From Triticum aestivum (Eukaryota; Streptophyta; Magnoliopsida; Poales; Poaceae): 64,000 nt of DNA. Position numbers and translations under genes: made by a program. Every line of letters starts with the position of its first letter. The first letter of the stretch is position 1. The notes below the pieces were generated by a model. The model was given only the letters and a program-made list of their open reading frames with translations, was not told where the DNA came from and searched no databases. Shown here one piece after another: positions 34,608 through 47,547 of the stretch. Location: NCBI RefSeq assembly GCF_018294505.1, contig NC_057802.1, positions 310,889,137 to 310,953,136 of the forward strand. Direction: 5' to 3'.

Positions 34608-35861
34608 ATGGTGGGTAACGCCACCACCAAACTTTTGTTTGAAGTGTTTCATTTGGCGTTACATTTGCTAAGTCCTCACATTTGATTTGTCTTCATGTTG
34701 ATCTTCACTCTGTTGATTTAGTCTTACTCAGATATATACATATACTTGTGTTCTGTCCTCTACAGCATTCACTTATAGCTATGTCTTCTCGTTTGAATCT
34801 TTTGGACTAAGTGAATGTGATCGGACTCTAACCTCGTCTATGCTTCTACCTCAAATTCTATCTATCCAAATCATATGCATTCTATTGAAACCGCCGAATG
34901 TCTTCTCTGCATCCTTGTCAGCAGAAGATACAGAGACAAACATTGAATCTATTTTAAATGCTCAATCCTTATTGCCTGAAACCCGGAGAAGCCGGAACGA
35001 CCACCCGACAGTCCAAGCGTGCGTGGGAACATGGAACAACTTCCAAGGTGTTGCATGTTCGCCACATGTCCCTCAGATGTGAACCGCCAGGGGCACCTGC
35101 GTAATTGCGTTGTGTTGTCCCTCTCCTTATAAATACACATCACATCGCGGTCAAAATCTTTCTTCCACCTCTCCACCTCGACAAACCCTAGCGCCACCGT
35201 TAGCTCTAGACGACACCGGCGACGAAGAGCTTAGCTGCCGCGACCTCACCGACGCCGTCCTCACGACGGCCGCGGACCTCGTCTTCTCCGCCGCCGCCGT
35301 AGGTGTCCTCTGTCGCCAAGTTAATTAGGGCACGGAAGATCGAACTGCTCGGCCTCCTCTCTACTCCGTCTAGCAGTTCTTCGTGTGGTAATTAAAACTC
35401 ACTTCTACTGCCTTTTTGATCCGATAGATTCATCTTTCTTCACCAAAAGTGGTTTCTATCCCCACAAATTTGGATCTATCCTGTTCTGCATCTCATAACA
35501 TGCCTAGAATATTCACTTATGCTTCACACATAGTTAGATTACTCACTTGTACCTATTCTTGGATTCGTACAAATCTGGAACCAACTCTCAACATATAAGT
35601 GAATGTCTTCGCGCTATGAGGTCAATGTCTTCAAACTGATTTCTCTTCAAAATCTTTTGAGAATGCATATGACCTCTTCCCCTTCCCTCGCATCTCTAAT
35701 GTTGTCACATGTACATGTCCGTGGGAGAATCCCTTGGTTCTCATAGTCTGCATCCATTTGCAAAATTCTTACAGCATCACTTTAACTCTCCTGAAGCTAG
35801 TTCTTGTCTGACCAGCAGACGGAAGCCTTTGACAGCTTTGAAGCCATTCAGTCTGAACTTC
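34608..35861 (+). promoter_or_regulatory. Spacer before the additional ORF with a plant-type core promoter
   Basis: Non-coding sequence between the MITE and the additional ORF. TATAAATA at 35128-35135 is followed by a CT-rich leader and aaaccctagcgcc, an arrangement like a plant gene promoter and 5' UTR. GTAATTAAAACT at about 35388 could be a splice donor. A 72-codon open frame (35110-35328) overlaps this and is probably not a gene. Confidence 0.45.
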
Positions 35862-36528
35862 ATGGCCACAGAAAAGTCTGCAAAGAAGGGCGGCAGGCAG
35901 CGCCGTGGGGGCACATCAAGGGATTTGCCACCAGATCTCTATGAGTTGTACAAGACTGATACAGAAGAGGATTACAATCAGCGCAAAACTCGAATCCAGT
36001 GGATTCGAAGATATTGGGCCGAGCAATGGTTCAAATACAGGTTCGTGACCCAGGAGTATGCTGAGAAGAATGCCATCAAGTGTCCTTGGGGTGATATTCT
36101 CTTTCGAAATCTTCAACCCAAGAACAAAGTTGAAGCCATTGCTCAGGGTTTCTACCCCTGTATGGTCCGTGGACCACAGCCTGCCAATGCCGACCCATCA
36201 TCATTGCTATGGTGTCGTGACGATAATCTTTTCAAGCGCAACTTTCAGACTGCAAAGGCATCGGCCAAAGAGAACAAGGAATCGCTGGGATTAGACTTCA
36301 ACCCCGGTCCTTCTGCTCCTCGGGCTGATGGCACACGCGATGCTGACAATATCATCAGGCCCTTCTACAACCTTGAAGGTCTCATCACGCATATTGCCGT
36401 TCAGGGGGCAGCCGTGGATCACTCTGCAGATGACGCTGATTCTGATGAAGCGCCTGCACCGCCAAAACCACAGAAGCAGAACAAACCCAAGGCTTCAAAG
36501 CCCTCCACTGCACCAAGAGCTTCATGTG
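35862..36528 (+). pseudogene. Additional (env-position) ORF of the copia host, part 1
   Basis: Starts MATEKSAKKGGRQRRGG, basic at the N-terminus, then DLPPDLYELYKTDTEEDYNQ, IQWIRRYWAEQWFKYRFV, KCPWGDILFRNL and an acidic Pro/Lys-rich part. It lies after pol in the original order, the place of the env-like or additional ORF of SIRE copia elements. I see no signal peptide or membrane segment, so an envelope role is not supported here. It is interrupted at 36528 by a gypsy-like element and resumes at 44107 in frame. Confidence 0.7.
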
Positions 36529-38209
36529 TGATGTCTACTACGCAACCTTCTTCTTGTAGACGTTGTTGGGCCTCCAGGTGCAGAGGTTTGTAGGACAGTA
36601 GCAAATTTCCCTCAAGTGGATGACCTAAGGTTTATCAATCCATGGGAGGCGTAGGATGAAGATGGTCTCTCTCAAGCAACCCTGCAACCAAATAACAAAG
36701 AGTCTCTTGTGTCCCCAACACACCCAATACAATGGTAAATTGTATAGGTGCACTAGTTCGGCGAAGAGATGGTGATACAAGTGCAATATGGATGGTAGAT
36801 ATGGGTATTTGTAATCTGAAAATATAAAAACAGCAAGGTAACTAATGATAAAAGTGAGCACAAACAGTATTGCAATGCTAGGAAACAAGGCCTAGGGTTC
36901 ATACTTTCACTAGTGCAAGTTCTCTCAACAATAATAACATAATTGGATCACATAACTATCCCTCAACATGCAACAAAGAGTCACTCCAAAGTCACTAGTA
37001 GCGGAGAACAAACGAAGAGATTATGGTAGGGTACGAAACCACCTCAAAGTTATTCTTTCTGATCAATCTATTCAAGAGTCCGTAGTAAAATAACACGAAG
37101 CTATTCTTTCCGTTCGATCTATCATAGAGTTCGTACTAGAATAACACCTTAAGACACAAATCAACCAAAACCCTAATGTCACCTAGATACTCCAATGTCA
37201 CCTCAAGTATCCGTGGGTATGATTATACGATATGCATCACACAATCTCACATTCATCTATTCAACCAACACAAAGAACTTCAAAGAGTGCCCCAAAGTTT
37301 CTACCGAAGAGTCAAGACGAAAACGTGTGCCAACCCCTATGAATAAGTTCACGGAACTCGCAAGTTGATCACCAAAACATACATCAAGTGGATCACGTGA
37401 TATCCCATTGTCACCACAGATAAGCACGTGCAAGACATACATCAAGTGTTCTCAAATCCTTAAAGACTCAATCCGATAAGATCACTTCAAAGGGAAAACT
37501 CAATCCATTACAAGAGAGTAGAGGGGGAGAAACATCATAAGATCCAACTATAATAGCAAAGCTCGCGATACATCAAGATCGTACCACCTCAAGAACACGA
37601 GAGAGAGAGAGATCAAACACATAGCTACTAGTACATACCCTCAGCCCCGAGGGTGAACTACTCCCTCCTCGTCATGGAGAGCACCGGGATGATGAAGATG
37701 GCCACCGGTGAGGGATCCCCCCTCCGGCAGGGTGCTGGAATAGGGTCCCAATTGGTTTTTGGTGGCTACAGAGGCTTGTGGCGGCGGAACTCCCGATCTA
37801 TTCTGCTCCCCGATGTTTTTAGGGTATATGGATATATATAGGCGAAAGAAGTCGGTCAGGGGAGCCACGAGGGGCCCACAAGGGTGGGGGTGCGCCCAGG
37901 GGGGCAGGCGCGCCTCTCTGCCTCGTGGCCACCTCGAAGCTTTCCTAACTTCAACTTCAAGTCTCCTGGATCATGTTCGTTCCAAAAATCACGCTCCCGA
38001 AGGTTTCATTCCGTTTGGACTCTGTTAGATATTCCTTTTCTGCGAAACACTGAAATAGGCAAGAAAACAACATTTTGGGCTGGGCCTCCGGTTAATAGGT
38101 TAGACCCAAAAATAATATAAAAGTGTTTAGTAAAGCCCATAAACATCCAAAACAGATAATAAAATAGCATGAATACTTCATAAATTATAGATACGTTGGA
38201 GACGTATCA
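36529..38209 (-). repeat. 3' LTR of the nested gypsy-like element
   Basis: 1,681 bp. Next to it (38210-38223) is gcatccccaagctt, i.e. AAGCTTGGGGATGC on the minus strand, the likely polypurine tract. Confidence 0.92.
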
Positions 38210-41200
38210 GCATCCCCAAGCTTAATTCCTGCTCGTCCTCGAGTAGGTAAATGATAAAAGAAAGAATTTATGAAGTGTTTATGCTAGCAGGTGCACAAGT
38301 TTGATCAATGGTAATTTCAATCACCTTTTCTAGCATCATTATATGTCATAACAGTAGCTCAACTCATAAAACTTTTCATGATCAAGTAACAAACTATTCA
38401 CATGTTAAAGTATAGATCATAAACTTTCTTGAAAACTAACAAACCGTGTTATTAGTCATCAAACAATTACAATTCATCTTATTTTCAGGAAGATTCTATG
38501 TCAGAGCTTTGATTCAGCAAATCCCACATACTCAACTATCATATAGTCTTCCATGATTGCTACCACTCAAAGCATATTTTTAGAACAAATAGCATCCATC
38601 GAACACAGAGAAAGATAGGGGCTTAATGTTTCGCCTCCCAACTTATTTATCATATAGATAATTGTCAACAATAATAATTCATGATCAAATATATTTGAAT
38701 GGCCATATATGCTTAGATCTTTCCATCACATGATGCTTGCCAACTAAAGAGTAGGTTGGAATGAGAAGGAATACTACTGACTCTTGCATAAAAGTAAAAG
38801 ATAGGCCCTTCGCAGAGGGAAGCAGGGATTTGCAGAGGTGCCAGAGCTCGAAGCAAAAACAGAGATGAAAATAATTTTGAGAGGTATGCTTTCATTGTCA
38901 ACATAACGACCAAGAGTTCCCAATATCTTCCATACTAGATACATTATAGGCGGTTCCCACGCAGAAAGGTAAAGTTTTTACTCCCCCTCCACCAACATTC
39001 ACACTCCACGGCTTGTTCGAAACAACGGGTGCGTCCAACTATCAACATTCCTGGGGGAGTTTTGTTTAAATTATTTGCGAATTTGTTTTTGATCTTTTGA
39101 TCATAGGACTGGGCATCCCAGTTACCAGCCATTTTCTCGTGAATGATGAGCGGAGTCCACTCATCGTGAGAATAACCCACCTAGCATGGAAGATACTGAC
39201 AGCCCCTAGTCGCTACATGAGCGATTCGGGCATACAAAACAGATTATTATTTGAAGGTTTAGAGTTTGGCACATGCAAATTTACTTGGAACGGCAGGTAA
39301 ATACCGCATATAGGTAGATATGGTGGACACTCATGGAAGAAACTTGGTTCAAGGAATTTGGATGCACAAGCAGTATTCCCGCTTAGTACAGATATTTTGG
39401 CTAGCAAAGGATTCTAAATAGCAAGCACCACATGTTAGAGGATCCATAACAATATAACTTCTATACAAATATACCCAAGCATAACTCATTATGTTGTCTT
39501 CCTTGTCCAACTTCAACTAATTTGCTCAGGTTTGAAAATAATTAATGGGGCTCACAATCATAGAAGATGTCCAAGATAGTATATTTATATGTGAAATCTC
39601 TCTTCCTTCAATATTCTTTCATGAATTGTTCAAGTGACCAATACAATGTTTGCTAACCTTCAATAAATTTACCACCTCTACTTCTTATATGTGAAGTCAT
39701 TACTCCTCATGGGAAAGGCATATGAAACATATATAATTTTAGATTTATGACATTCAAATCATTCAACCATTTACTCATAGGATATAAGTGAAGCACACGA
39801 GTAAATGACAAACTACTCCAAAAAGATATAAGTGAAGATCAATGAGTAGTTAAATAATTATGCAACTATGTGAAGACTCTCTCTCATTTAAGAATTTCAG
39901 ATCTTGGGATATTATTCAAACAGCAAGCAAAACAAAATAAAACGACATTTCAAGGATAGCACTCATCATGTGAAGAAGCAAAAACTTAGGCTCAACCGAT
40001 ACTAACCGATAATTGTTGAAGAAGAAAGGTGGGATGCCTACCGGGGCATCCCCAAGCTTAGATGCTTGAGACTTCTTGAAATATTATCTTGGGGTGCCTT
40101 GGGCATCCCCAAGCTTGAGCTTTTGTGTCTCCTTAATTCCTCTCATATCACGGTCTCCCTAAATCTCAAAAGCTTCAACCACACAAAACTCAACAAGGAC
40201 TCGTGAGATAAGTTAGTATAAACCAATGCAAAAACCTTATCATACTCTACTGTAGCAAATCACTAAAATTATTATTCAACATTGCATACTAAATGCCTCT
40301 GCATATTTAATACTCCTATCCTCAAATAGAATCATTAAACAAGCAAACATATGCAAACAATGCAAACATAACAGCAATCTGCCAAAACAGTACAGTCTGT
40401 AAAGAATGCAAGATTCATCATACTTCCCTAACGCCAAACATTATGAAATTCTACCACACTGTAGAAAATTTATCAGAGCTCAATATGCAAAAAGTTTCAA
40501 CATTTTATCATATTCTGACTTTTCTAGGGAATTTTTGCAACAGCGGTAAACTTTCTGTTTTGAAACAGCAACATGTATACTTGCAAAATAAGCATGGTAA
40601 AGGCTATCCTTGAAATTTTTATTGAAAATAGAGATGCAAAACATTATTCTAAATAACAGAAAGCAAATACTAACAAAATAAAATGATGCTCCAAGCAAAA
40701 CACATATCATGTGGTGAATAAAAATATAGCTCCAAGTAAAGTTACCGATGAACGAAGACGAAAGAGGGGATGCCATCCGGGGCATCCCCAAGCTTAGGCT
40801 CTTGGTTGTCCTTTAATATTACCTTGGGGTGCCTTGGTCATCGCCAATCTTAGGCTCTTTCCACTCCTTATTCCATAGTCCATCGATTTTTTACCCAAAA
40901 CTTGAAAACTTCACAACACAAAACTTAACAGAAAATCTCGTGAGCTCCGTTAGCGAAAGAAAAGAAAACACCACTTCAAGGTACTGTAATGGACTCATTC
41001 TTTATTTGTATTGGTGTTAAAGCTACTGTATTCCAACTTCTCTATGGTTTAAAAACTATTTTACTAGCCATAGATTCATCAAAATAAGCAAACAACACAC
41101 GAAAAACAGAATCTGTCAAAAACAGAACAGTCTGTTGTAATCTGTAACTAACGCAAACTTCTGGAACTCAAAAAATTCTACCAAAATAGGAAGACCTAGA

Positions 41201-41515
41201 TAATTTTATTATTGATCTACTGCAATTGGAATCAGTATTTTATCACGTTCTGGTGATTTTAAACAATTGTTTTTGTGAACAGAAAGTTTCTGGAATTTTC
41301 AGCAAGATCAAATAACTATCATCCAAGAAGATCCTATAGGTCTTACTTGGCACAAACACTAATTAAAACATAAAATCACATCTAACCAGAGGCTAGATGA
41401 TTTATTTATTACTAAACAGAACCAAAAAAGCAAGGAACAAAAATAAAATTGGGTTGCCTCCCAACAAGCGCTTACGTTTAACGCCCCTAGCTAGGCATGA
41501 TGATTTCAATGATGC
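38210..41515. other. Non-coding interior of the nested gypsy-like element
   Basis: No open frame with homology. The polypurine-like word GGGGATGC/GCATCCCC with AAGCTT occurs at 38210, about 40051, 40105, 40784 and 42081. The surrounding sequence at about 40030-40200 and 40760-40900 is partly duplicated. Confidence 0.6.
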
Positions 41516-42292
41516 TCACATAAAAGATAAGAATCGAAACATAAAGAGAGCATCATGAAGAATATGACTAGCACATTTAAGTCTAACCCACTTCCTATGC
41601 ATAGGTATTTTGTAAACAAACAACTTATTGGAGCAAGAATCATCTAGCATAGGAAGAAAAAACAAGCATAGCTTCAAGATTTTCAACACATAGAGAGGAA
41701 ACATGATATTATTGCAATATGTAGAAGCATATGATCCTCTCTCATAATAATTTTCAGTAGCATCATGAATGAATTCAACCATATAACCAGCACATAAAGC
41801 ATTCTTTTCATGATCTACTTGCATAGAAATTTTACTACTCTCCACATAAGCAAATTTCTTCTCATGAATAGTAGTGGGAGCAAACTCAACAAAATAACTA
41901 TCATGTGAAGCATAATCCAATTGAAAATTAAAATCATGATGACAAGTTTCATGGTTATCTTTATTCTTTATAGCATACGTGTCATCACAATAATCATCAT
42001 AAATAGGAGGCATGCTTTCATCATAATAAATTTGCTCATCAAAACTTGGGGGACTAAACATACCATCTTCATCAAACATAGCATCCCCAAGCTTGTGGCT
42101 TTGCATATCATTAGCATCATGGGTATTCAAAGAATTCATACTAACAACATTGCAATCATGCTCATCATTCACATATTTTATGCCAAGCATTCTATGTAGT
42201 TCTTCTTCTAACACTTGAGCACAATTTTCCTTTCCATCATTTTCACGAAAGATATTAAAAAGATGAAGCATATGAGGCACCCTTAATTCCAT
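41516..42292 (-). CDS. Open frame of unknown function at the gag position, 258 aa
   Basis: First open frame after the primer site (about 95 nt downstream), minus strand, starting MELRVPHMLHLFNIFREND. Rich in Asp, His, Tyr and Cys (CDDTYAIKNKDNHETCHHDF), with a hydrophobic stretch near the end (FPLYVLKILKLCLFFLPML). No gag, zinc knuckle or enzyme motif. It replaces gag-pol in this non-autonomous family, and whether it is translated is unknown. Confidence 0.45.
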   Translation of the reverse strand: MELRVPHMLHLFNIFRENDGKENCAQVLEEELHRMLGIKYVNDEHDCNVVSMNSLNTHDANDMQSHKLGDAMFDEDGMFSPPSFDEQIYYDESMPPIYDDYCDDTYAIKNKDNHETCHHDFNFQLDYASHDSYFVEFAPTTIHEKKFAYVESSKISMQVDHEKNALCAGYMVEFIHDATENYYERGSYASTYCNNIMFPLYVLKILKLCLFFLPMLDDSCSNKLFVYKIPMHRKWVRLKCASHILHDALFMFRFLSFM

Positions 42293-42385
42293 TTTTTTGT
42301 TTTCTTTTATAGACTAAACTAGTGATAAAACAAGATACTAAAAGATTCGATTGCAAGATCTAAAGATATACCTTCAAGCACTCAC

Positions 42386-42404
42386 CTCCCCGGCAACGGC
42401 GCCA
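42386..42404 (-). other. Primer binding site of the nested gypsy-like element
   Basis: The minus strand reads TGGCGCCGTTGCCGGGGAG, a standard gypsy primer site, 10 bases from the 5' LTR. Confidence 0.9.
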
Positions 42405-42414
42405 GAAAAGAGCT

Positions 42415-44101
42415 TGATGTCTACTACGCAACCTTCTTGTAGACGTTGTTGGGCCTCCAAGTGCAGAGGTTTGTAGGACAGTAGCAAATTTCCCTCAAGT
42501 GGATGACCTAAGGTTTATCAATCCGTGGGAGGCGTAGGATGAAGATGGTCTCTCTCAAGCAACCCTGCAACCAAATAACAAAGAGTCTCTTGTGTCCCCA
42601 ACACACCCAATACAATGGTAAATTGTATAGGTGCACTAGTTTGGCGAAGAGATGGTGATACAAGTGCAATATGGATGGTAGATATGGGTATTTGTAATCT
42701 GAAAATATAAAAACAGCAAGGTAACTAATGATAAAAGTGAGCACAAACGGTATTGCAATGCTAGGAAACAAGGCCTAGGGTTCATACTTTCACTAGTGCA
42801 AGTTCTCTCAACAATAATAACATAATTGGATCATATAACTATCCCTCAACATGCAACAAAGAGTCACTCCAAAGTCACTAATAGCGGAGAACAAACGAAG
42901 AGATTATGGTAGGGTACGAAACCACCTCAAAGTTATTCTTTCTGATCGATCTATTCAAGAGTCCGTAGTAAAATAACACGAAGCTATTCTTTCCGTTCGA
43001 TCTATCATAGAGTTCGTACTAGAATAACACCTTAAGACACAAATCAACCAAAACCCTAATGTCACCTAGATACTCCAATGTCACCTCAAGTATCCGTGGG
43101 TATGATTATACGATATGCATCACACAATCTCAGATTCATCTATTCAACCAACACAAAGAACTTCAAAGAGTGCCCCAAAGTTTCTACCGGAGAGTCAAGA
43201 CGAAAACGTGTGCCAACCCCTATGAATAAGTTCACGGAACTCGCAAGTTGATCACCAAAACATACATCAAGTGGATCACGTGATATCCCATTGTCACCAC
43301 AGATAAGCACGTGCAAGACATACATCAAGTGTTCTCAAATCCTTAAAGACTCAATCCGATAAGATCACTTCAAAGGGAAAACTCAATCCATTACAAGAGA
43401 GTAGAGGGGGAGAAACATCATAAGATCCAACTATAATAGCAAAGCTCGCGATACATCAAGATCATACCACCTCAAAAACACGAAAGAGAGAGAGATCAAA
43501 CACATAGCTACTGGTACATACCCTCAGCCCCGAGGGTGAACTACTCCCTCCTCGTCATGGAGAGCACCGGGATGATGAAGATGGCCACCGGTGAGGGATC
43601 CCCCCTCCGGCAGGGTGCCGGAACAGGGTCCCAATTGGTTTTTGGTGGCTACAGAGGCTTGTGGCGACGGAACTCCAGATCTATTCTGCTCCCCGATGTT
43701 TTTAGGGTATATTGATATATATAGGCGAAAGAAGTCGGTCAGGGGAGCCACGAGGGGCCCACAAGGGTGGGGGGTGCGCCCGGGGGGGGGGGGGGGCAGG
43801 CGCGCCTCTCTGCCTCGTGGCCACCTCGAAGCTTTCCTAACTTCAACTTCAAGTCTCCTGGATCATGTTCGTTCCAAAAATCACGCTCTCGAAGGTTTCA
43901 TTCCGTTTGGACTCCGTTAGATATTCCTTTTCTGCGAAACACTGAAATAGGCAAGAAAACAACAATTTGGGCTGGGCCTCCGGTTAATAGGTTAGTCCCA
44001 GAAATAATATAGAAGTGTTTAGTAAAGCCCATAAACATCCAAAACAGATAATAAAATAGCATGAATACTTCATAAATTATAGATACGTTGGAGACGTATC
44101 A
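42415..44101 (-). repeat. 5' LTR of the nested gypsy-like element
   Basis: 1,687 bp. It differs from the other LTR by a few substitutions, a 3-bp deletion near 42433 and a longer G-run near 43780-43797. Confidence 0.92.
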
Positions 44102-45808
44102 GCGTGCGAAGCCTCTGGCCACTGCTCCTCCTGCACCAAGTGTGCATTCTGAAGATCTTTCTCGCATCTCCAAGACTGAGAAGAAGAAGAAGCCCATTTA
44201 GATTACTGGTCAAGCACTGACCCCAGGTGCCGTTCTGAGGAATGAGAACGAAGCCATTGATCTGTCAAGTGATGACGACCTTGGCGATGATGCTCTCGAG
44301 CTGCTGATAAAGAGCAAGCAAGAGGCGGAAATCTTCAACGATCTTCCCCTTTTCGATGTGGACATCCTGAACAAGTTCATTGATGAGTGGTTTGACAGCC
44401 CAAACCTCAGTTTTGATGATCTTCAGCTCCCAATTGGCCTCAGCGTCTCCTTCCACGGAGCCATTGCTCCTGAGCTGGCTCTAGCTCAGAGAATTGTTGA
44501 ACTTAAGAACAAAATTGACTATGAAAAAACCCAGTTCAAGAAGCATATGGCCAAGCTCAGTGTGACTGATGTCCACGACGTCAAGCAAATGATGCATGAG
44601 CTCAAGGAGGCGTTTCACAAGAAACGTGACGAAGCCAAAGATTCTCGAGAGCGCATGAAACTCCTCGCTGCCAAATGTGTTCAAGCTTACAATGAAGCCG
44701 AGAAGCGCAAGGCACTTGGGCGTCCTGGCATCGACCCCAAGATGGCTGCCAAGAAGAAGAAGCCTGTTGTGGCCCCAGCTGAAGCATCCAGGCAGGAAGA
44801 ACCTCACATTGTCTTCCCCGCCAGTATGACAGGCGTGAAGCCAAAGGTCCCCACAGTAGCTTCAGAACTCAAGAAAACAAGGACAGCTGAAGCCGAAGCC
44901 AGAAAGCGCAAGTCCAAGAACACCACTGACGATGCTCCACCAACCAAGAAAATAAAGACAAAGAAGAAAGATCGGGCTACTCCCACAGAGCCCCTTGTCG
45001 TCGAGCCAATCTCTGTTGCTCGTCCTGCGTCCACACATCAAGAGCGTCGTTTGATAGTTCACGAGCCTGCTACTACAGAGGCTCCTGAAGCTCAAGAAGA
45101 TCCAGCTGTTGACCACACCGCAGCTGAAGACATTGGTCCCCAAGACAATGTAGATGACGATGAAGTCCTTCCTCAGATCGAGCACCAAATGGTATCATCG
45201 CCTATTCTCACGAACAACGAACTCATCAGCATTGGTCGTCCTCTGACGCCAATTGCTCAGGATGATTCATGGGCTGATCACCCTCAAGACTCCCCCCGTG
45301 AATAAGAATCACCAAGTACTCCCCCAACTCAAGTCACCCTCCGGTACTTGATGATGACAACTTTGAGGCCCAGCCAACTCCCTCTCCACAAGCGTCGCCC
45401 GCATTTCACAGGCTTCGCAAAGGACCAAGGCCCCAAGTCACTCTTTCGAGTGTTCCAGAAGGAGAAGAGCACCACCACTCAGTATCATGCCAAGTGTTTC
45501 CTGAAGCCACTCCAACTGTGAACATCTCAGAGTCTGAAGCCAACGCTACTGAAGACATTCCGGCTGCATCAGCCGATGAACAAGAAGAACCCCGTCAAGA
45601 AGAAGAACGTGTTGCTACACCCCCGTCCAACCAAGAAGTTGTTCTCGAGGAGAACGTGTCCGACCCTCCAGCTACTCAAGTGGAGGTTGATAACATTGAG
45701 GCGGCCACCAACACCAATACTGAAGCCACTGACGTTGTCATGACTGAAGCAAATGTGGCGCCTGAAGTCAATGTGGCGCCTGAAGTTAATGAGCCTGAAG
45801 CTTCTAAT
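44102..45808 (+). pseudogene. Additional ORF of the copia host, part 2
   Basis: Continues part 1 in frame: AKPLATAPPAPSVHSEDLSR, a TAG stop at 44199, then an open stretch to the TAA at 45303 with DVDILNKFIDEWFDSPNLSF, an alpha-helical heptad-like region (LAQRIVELKNKIDYEKTQFK, MHELKEAFHKKRDEAKDSRE), and Lys-rich and acidic Pro-rich tails. A frameshift lies between 45305 and 45335, after which the next frame carries on (DDDNFEAQPTPSPQ, ...VAPEVNEPEASN). Degenerate VAPEVN repeats precede the next insertion. Likely coiled-coil protein; function unknown. Confidence 0.7.
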
Positions 45809-47547
45809 TGTTGGGGATCGTTGGAGAAATTGAATTTTTTCTACGCATCACCAAGATCAATCTATGGAGAGACTAGCAACGAGAGAGGGGGGAGTGCATC
45901 TTCATACCCTTGAAGATCGCGATGCGGAAGCATTACAAGAACGCGGATGAAGGAGTCGTACTCGTAGCGATTCAGATCGCGGTTGATTCCGATCTAAGCG
46001 CCGAACAACGGCGCCTCCGCGTTCAACACACGTACAGCCCGGGGACGTCTCCTCCTTCTTGATCTAGCAAGGGGAGAGGAGAAGTTGAGGGAGAGATCCG
46101 GCAGGAGGACGGCGTGGTGGTGGAGCTTGCAGTTCTCCGGCAGGGCTTCGCCAAGCACTACGGAGGAGGAGGTGTTGGGGAGGGAGAGGGCTGCGCCAGG
46201 GGAAGGGGTGCGGCTCCCATGCGCCTCCCCACTATATATAGGGGTGGAGGGGGCTGGTTTCTTGCCCTCAAGTCCATTGGGGCGTTGGCAAAGGTGGGGG
46301 AAAGAAATCCCATCATTTCCCTTCCCCACCGATTGTTATACCCCTTTTTTTAGGGATCTTGATCTTATCCCTTCGGGATATGATCTTATTCCTTCTAAGG
46401 GGGTATCTTGGTGCGCCTTGACCAGGGGTGTGGGGCCTTTCCCCCACTACCCACGTTCATGTGGGTCCCCCCATGCAGGTGGGCCCCACTCCAGAACCTT
46501 CTAGAACCTTCCCGGTACAATACCGAAAAATCCCGAACATTTTCCGGTGGCCAAAATAGGACTTCCCATATATAAATCTTTACCTCCGGACCATTCCGGA
46601 ACTCCTCGTGACGTCCGGGATCTCATCCGGGACTCCGAACAACATTCGGTAACTGCACACTAATTCCCATAACAACTCTAGCGTCACCGAACCTTAAGTG
46701 TGTAGACCCTACGGGTTCGGGAATCATGCAGACATGACCGAGACAGCTCTCTGGCCAATAACCAACAGCGGGATCTGGATACCCATGTTGGCTCCCACAT
46801 GTTCCATGATGATCTCATCGGATGAACCACGATGTCGGGGATTCAATCAATCCTGTATACAATTCCCTTTGTCAATCGGTACGTTACTTGCCCGAGATTC
46901 GATCGTCGGTATCCCAATACCTCGTTCAATCTCGTTACCGGCAAGTCACTTTTACTCGTTCCGTAACACATCATCCCGTGATCAAACTCTTTGGTCACAT
47001 TGAGCTCATTATGATGATGTCCTACCGAGTGGGCCCAGAGATACCTCTCCGTCACACGGAGTGACAAATCCCAGTCTCGATTCGTGCCAACCCAACAGAC
47101 ACTTTCGGAGATACCCGTAGTGTGCCTTTATAGCCACCCAGTTACGTTGTGACGTTTGGCACACCCAAAGCATTCCTACGGTATCCGGGAGTTGCACAAT
47201 CTCATGGTCTAAGGAAATGATACTTGACATTAGAAAAGCTTTAGCAGACGAACTACACGATCTTGTGCTATGCTTAGGATTGGGTCTTGTCCATCACATC
47301 ATTCTCCTAATGATGTGATCCCGTTATCAACGACATCCAATGTCCATGGTCAGGAAACCGTAACCATCTATTGATCAACGAGCTAGTCAACTAGAGGCTT
47401 ACTAGGGACATATTGTGGTCTACGTATTCACACATGTATTACGGTCTCCGGTTAATACAATTATAGCATGAACAATAGACAATTATCATGAACAAGGAAA
47501 TATAATAATAACCATTTTATTATTGCCTCTAGGGCATATTTCCAACA
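45809..47547 (-). repeat. LTR A (left; 3' LTR of the outer element)
   Basis: 1,739 bp, minus-strand start TGTTGGAAATATGCCC, the BARE/WIS/Angela signature. TATATATA at 46232-46240 is the likely TATA box. A minus-strand purine tract (aagtggtagac, a changed form of the usual aagtgggagac) abuts its right edge. Confidence 0.92.

Larger units (their letters stand above)
36529..44101 (-). mobile_element. Gypsy-like non-autonomous LTR element nested in the additional ORF (7.57 kb)
   Basis: LTRs at 36529-38209 and 42415-44101 are almost identical. The minus-strand start TGATACGTCTCCAACGTATC is well known from Triticeae gypsy families (Fatima-like; name not verified). The primer site at 42386-42404 sets minus orientation. 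Flanks ATGTG/GCGTG are an imperfect TSD (3/5). The reading frame of the host ORF resumes correctly if the element and one flank copy are removed. The 4.2-kb interior has no pol. High LTR identity suggests a recent insertion. Confidence 0.9.

Noticed and set aside
35110..35328. 72-codon open frame after the TATA box as a gene
   Set aside because: Starts upstream of the likely transcription start and has composition of an untranslated leader; no homology recognised.
46085..46504. 139-codon frames repeated in all three Angela-type LTRs (also near 52996 and 59733)
   Set aside because: They are antisense to the LTR and recur only because the LTR is repeated.
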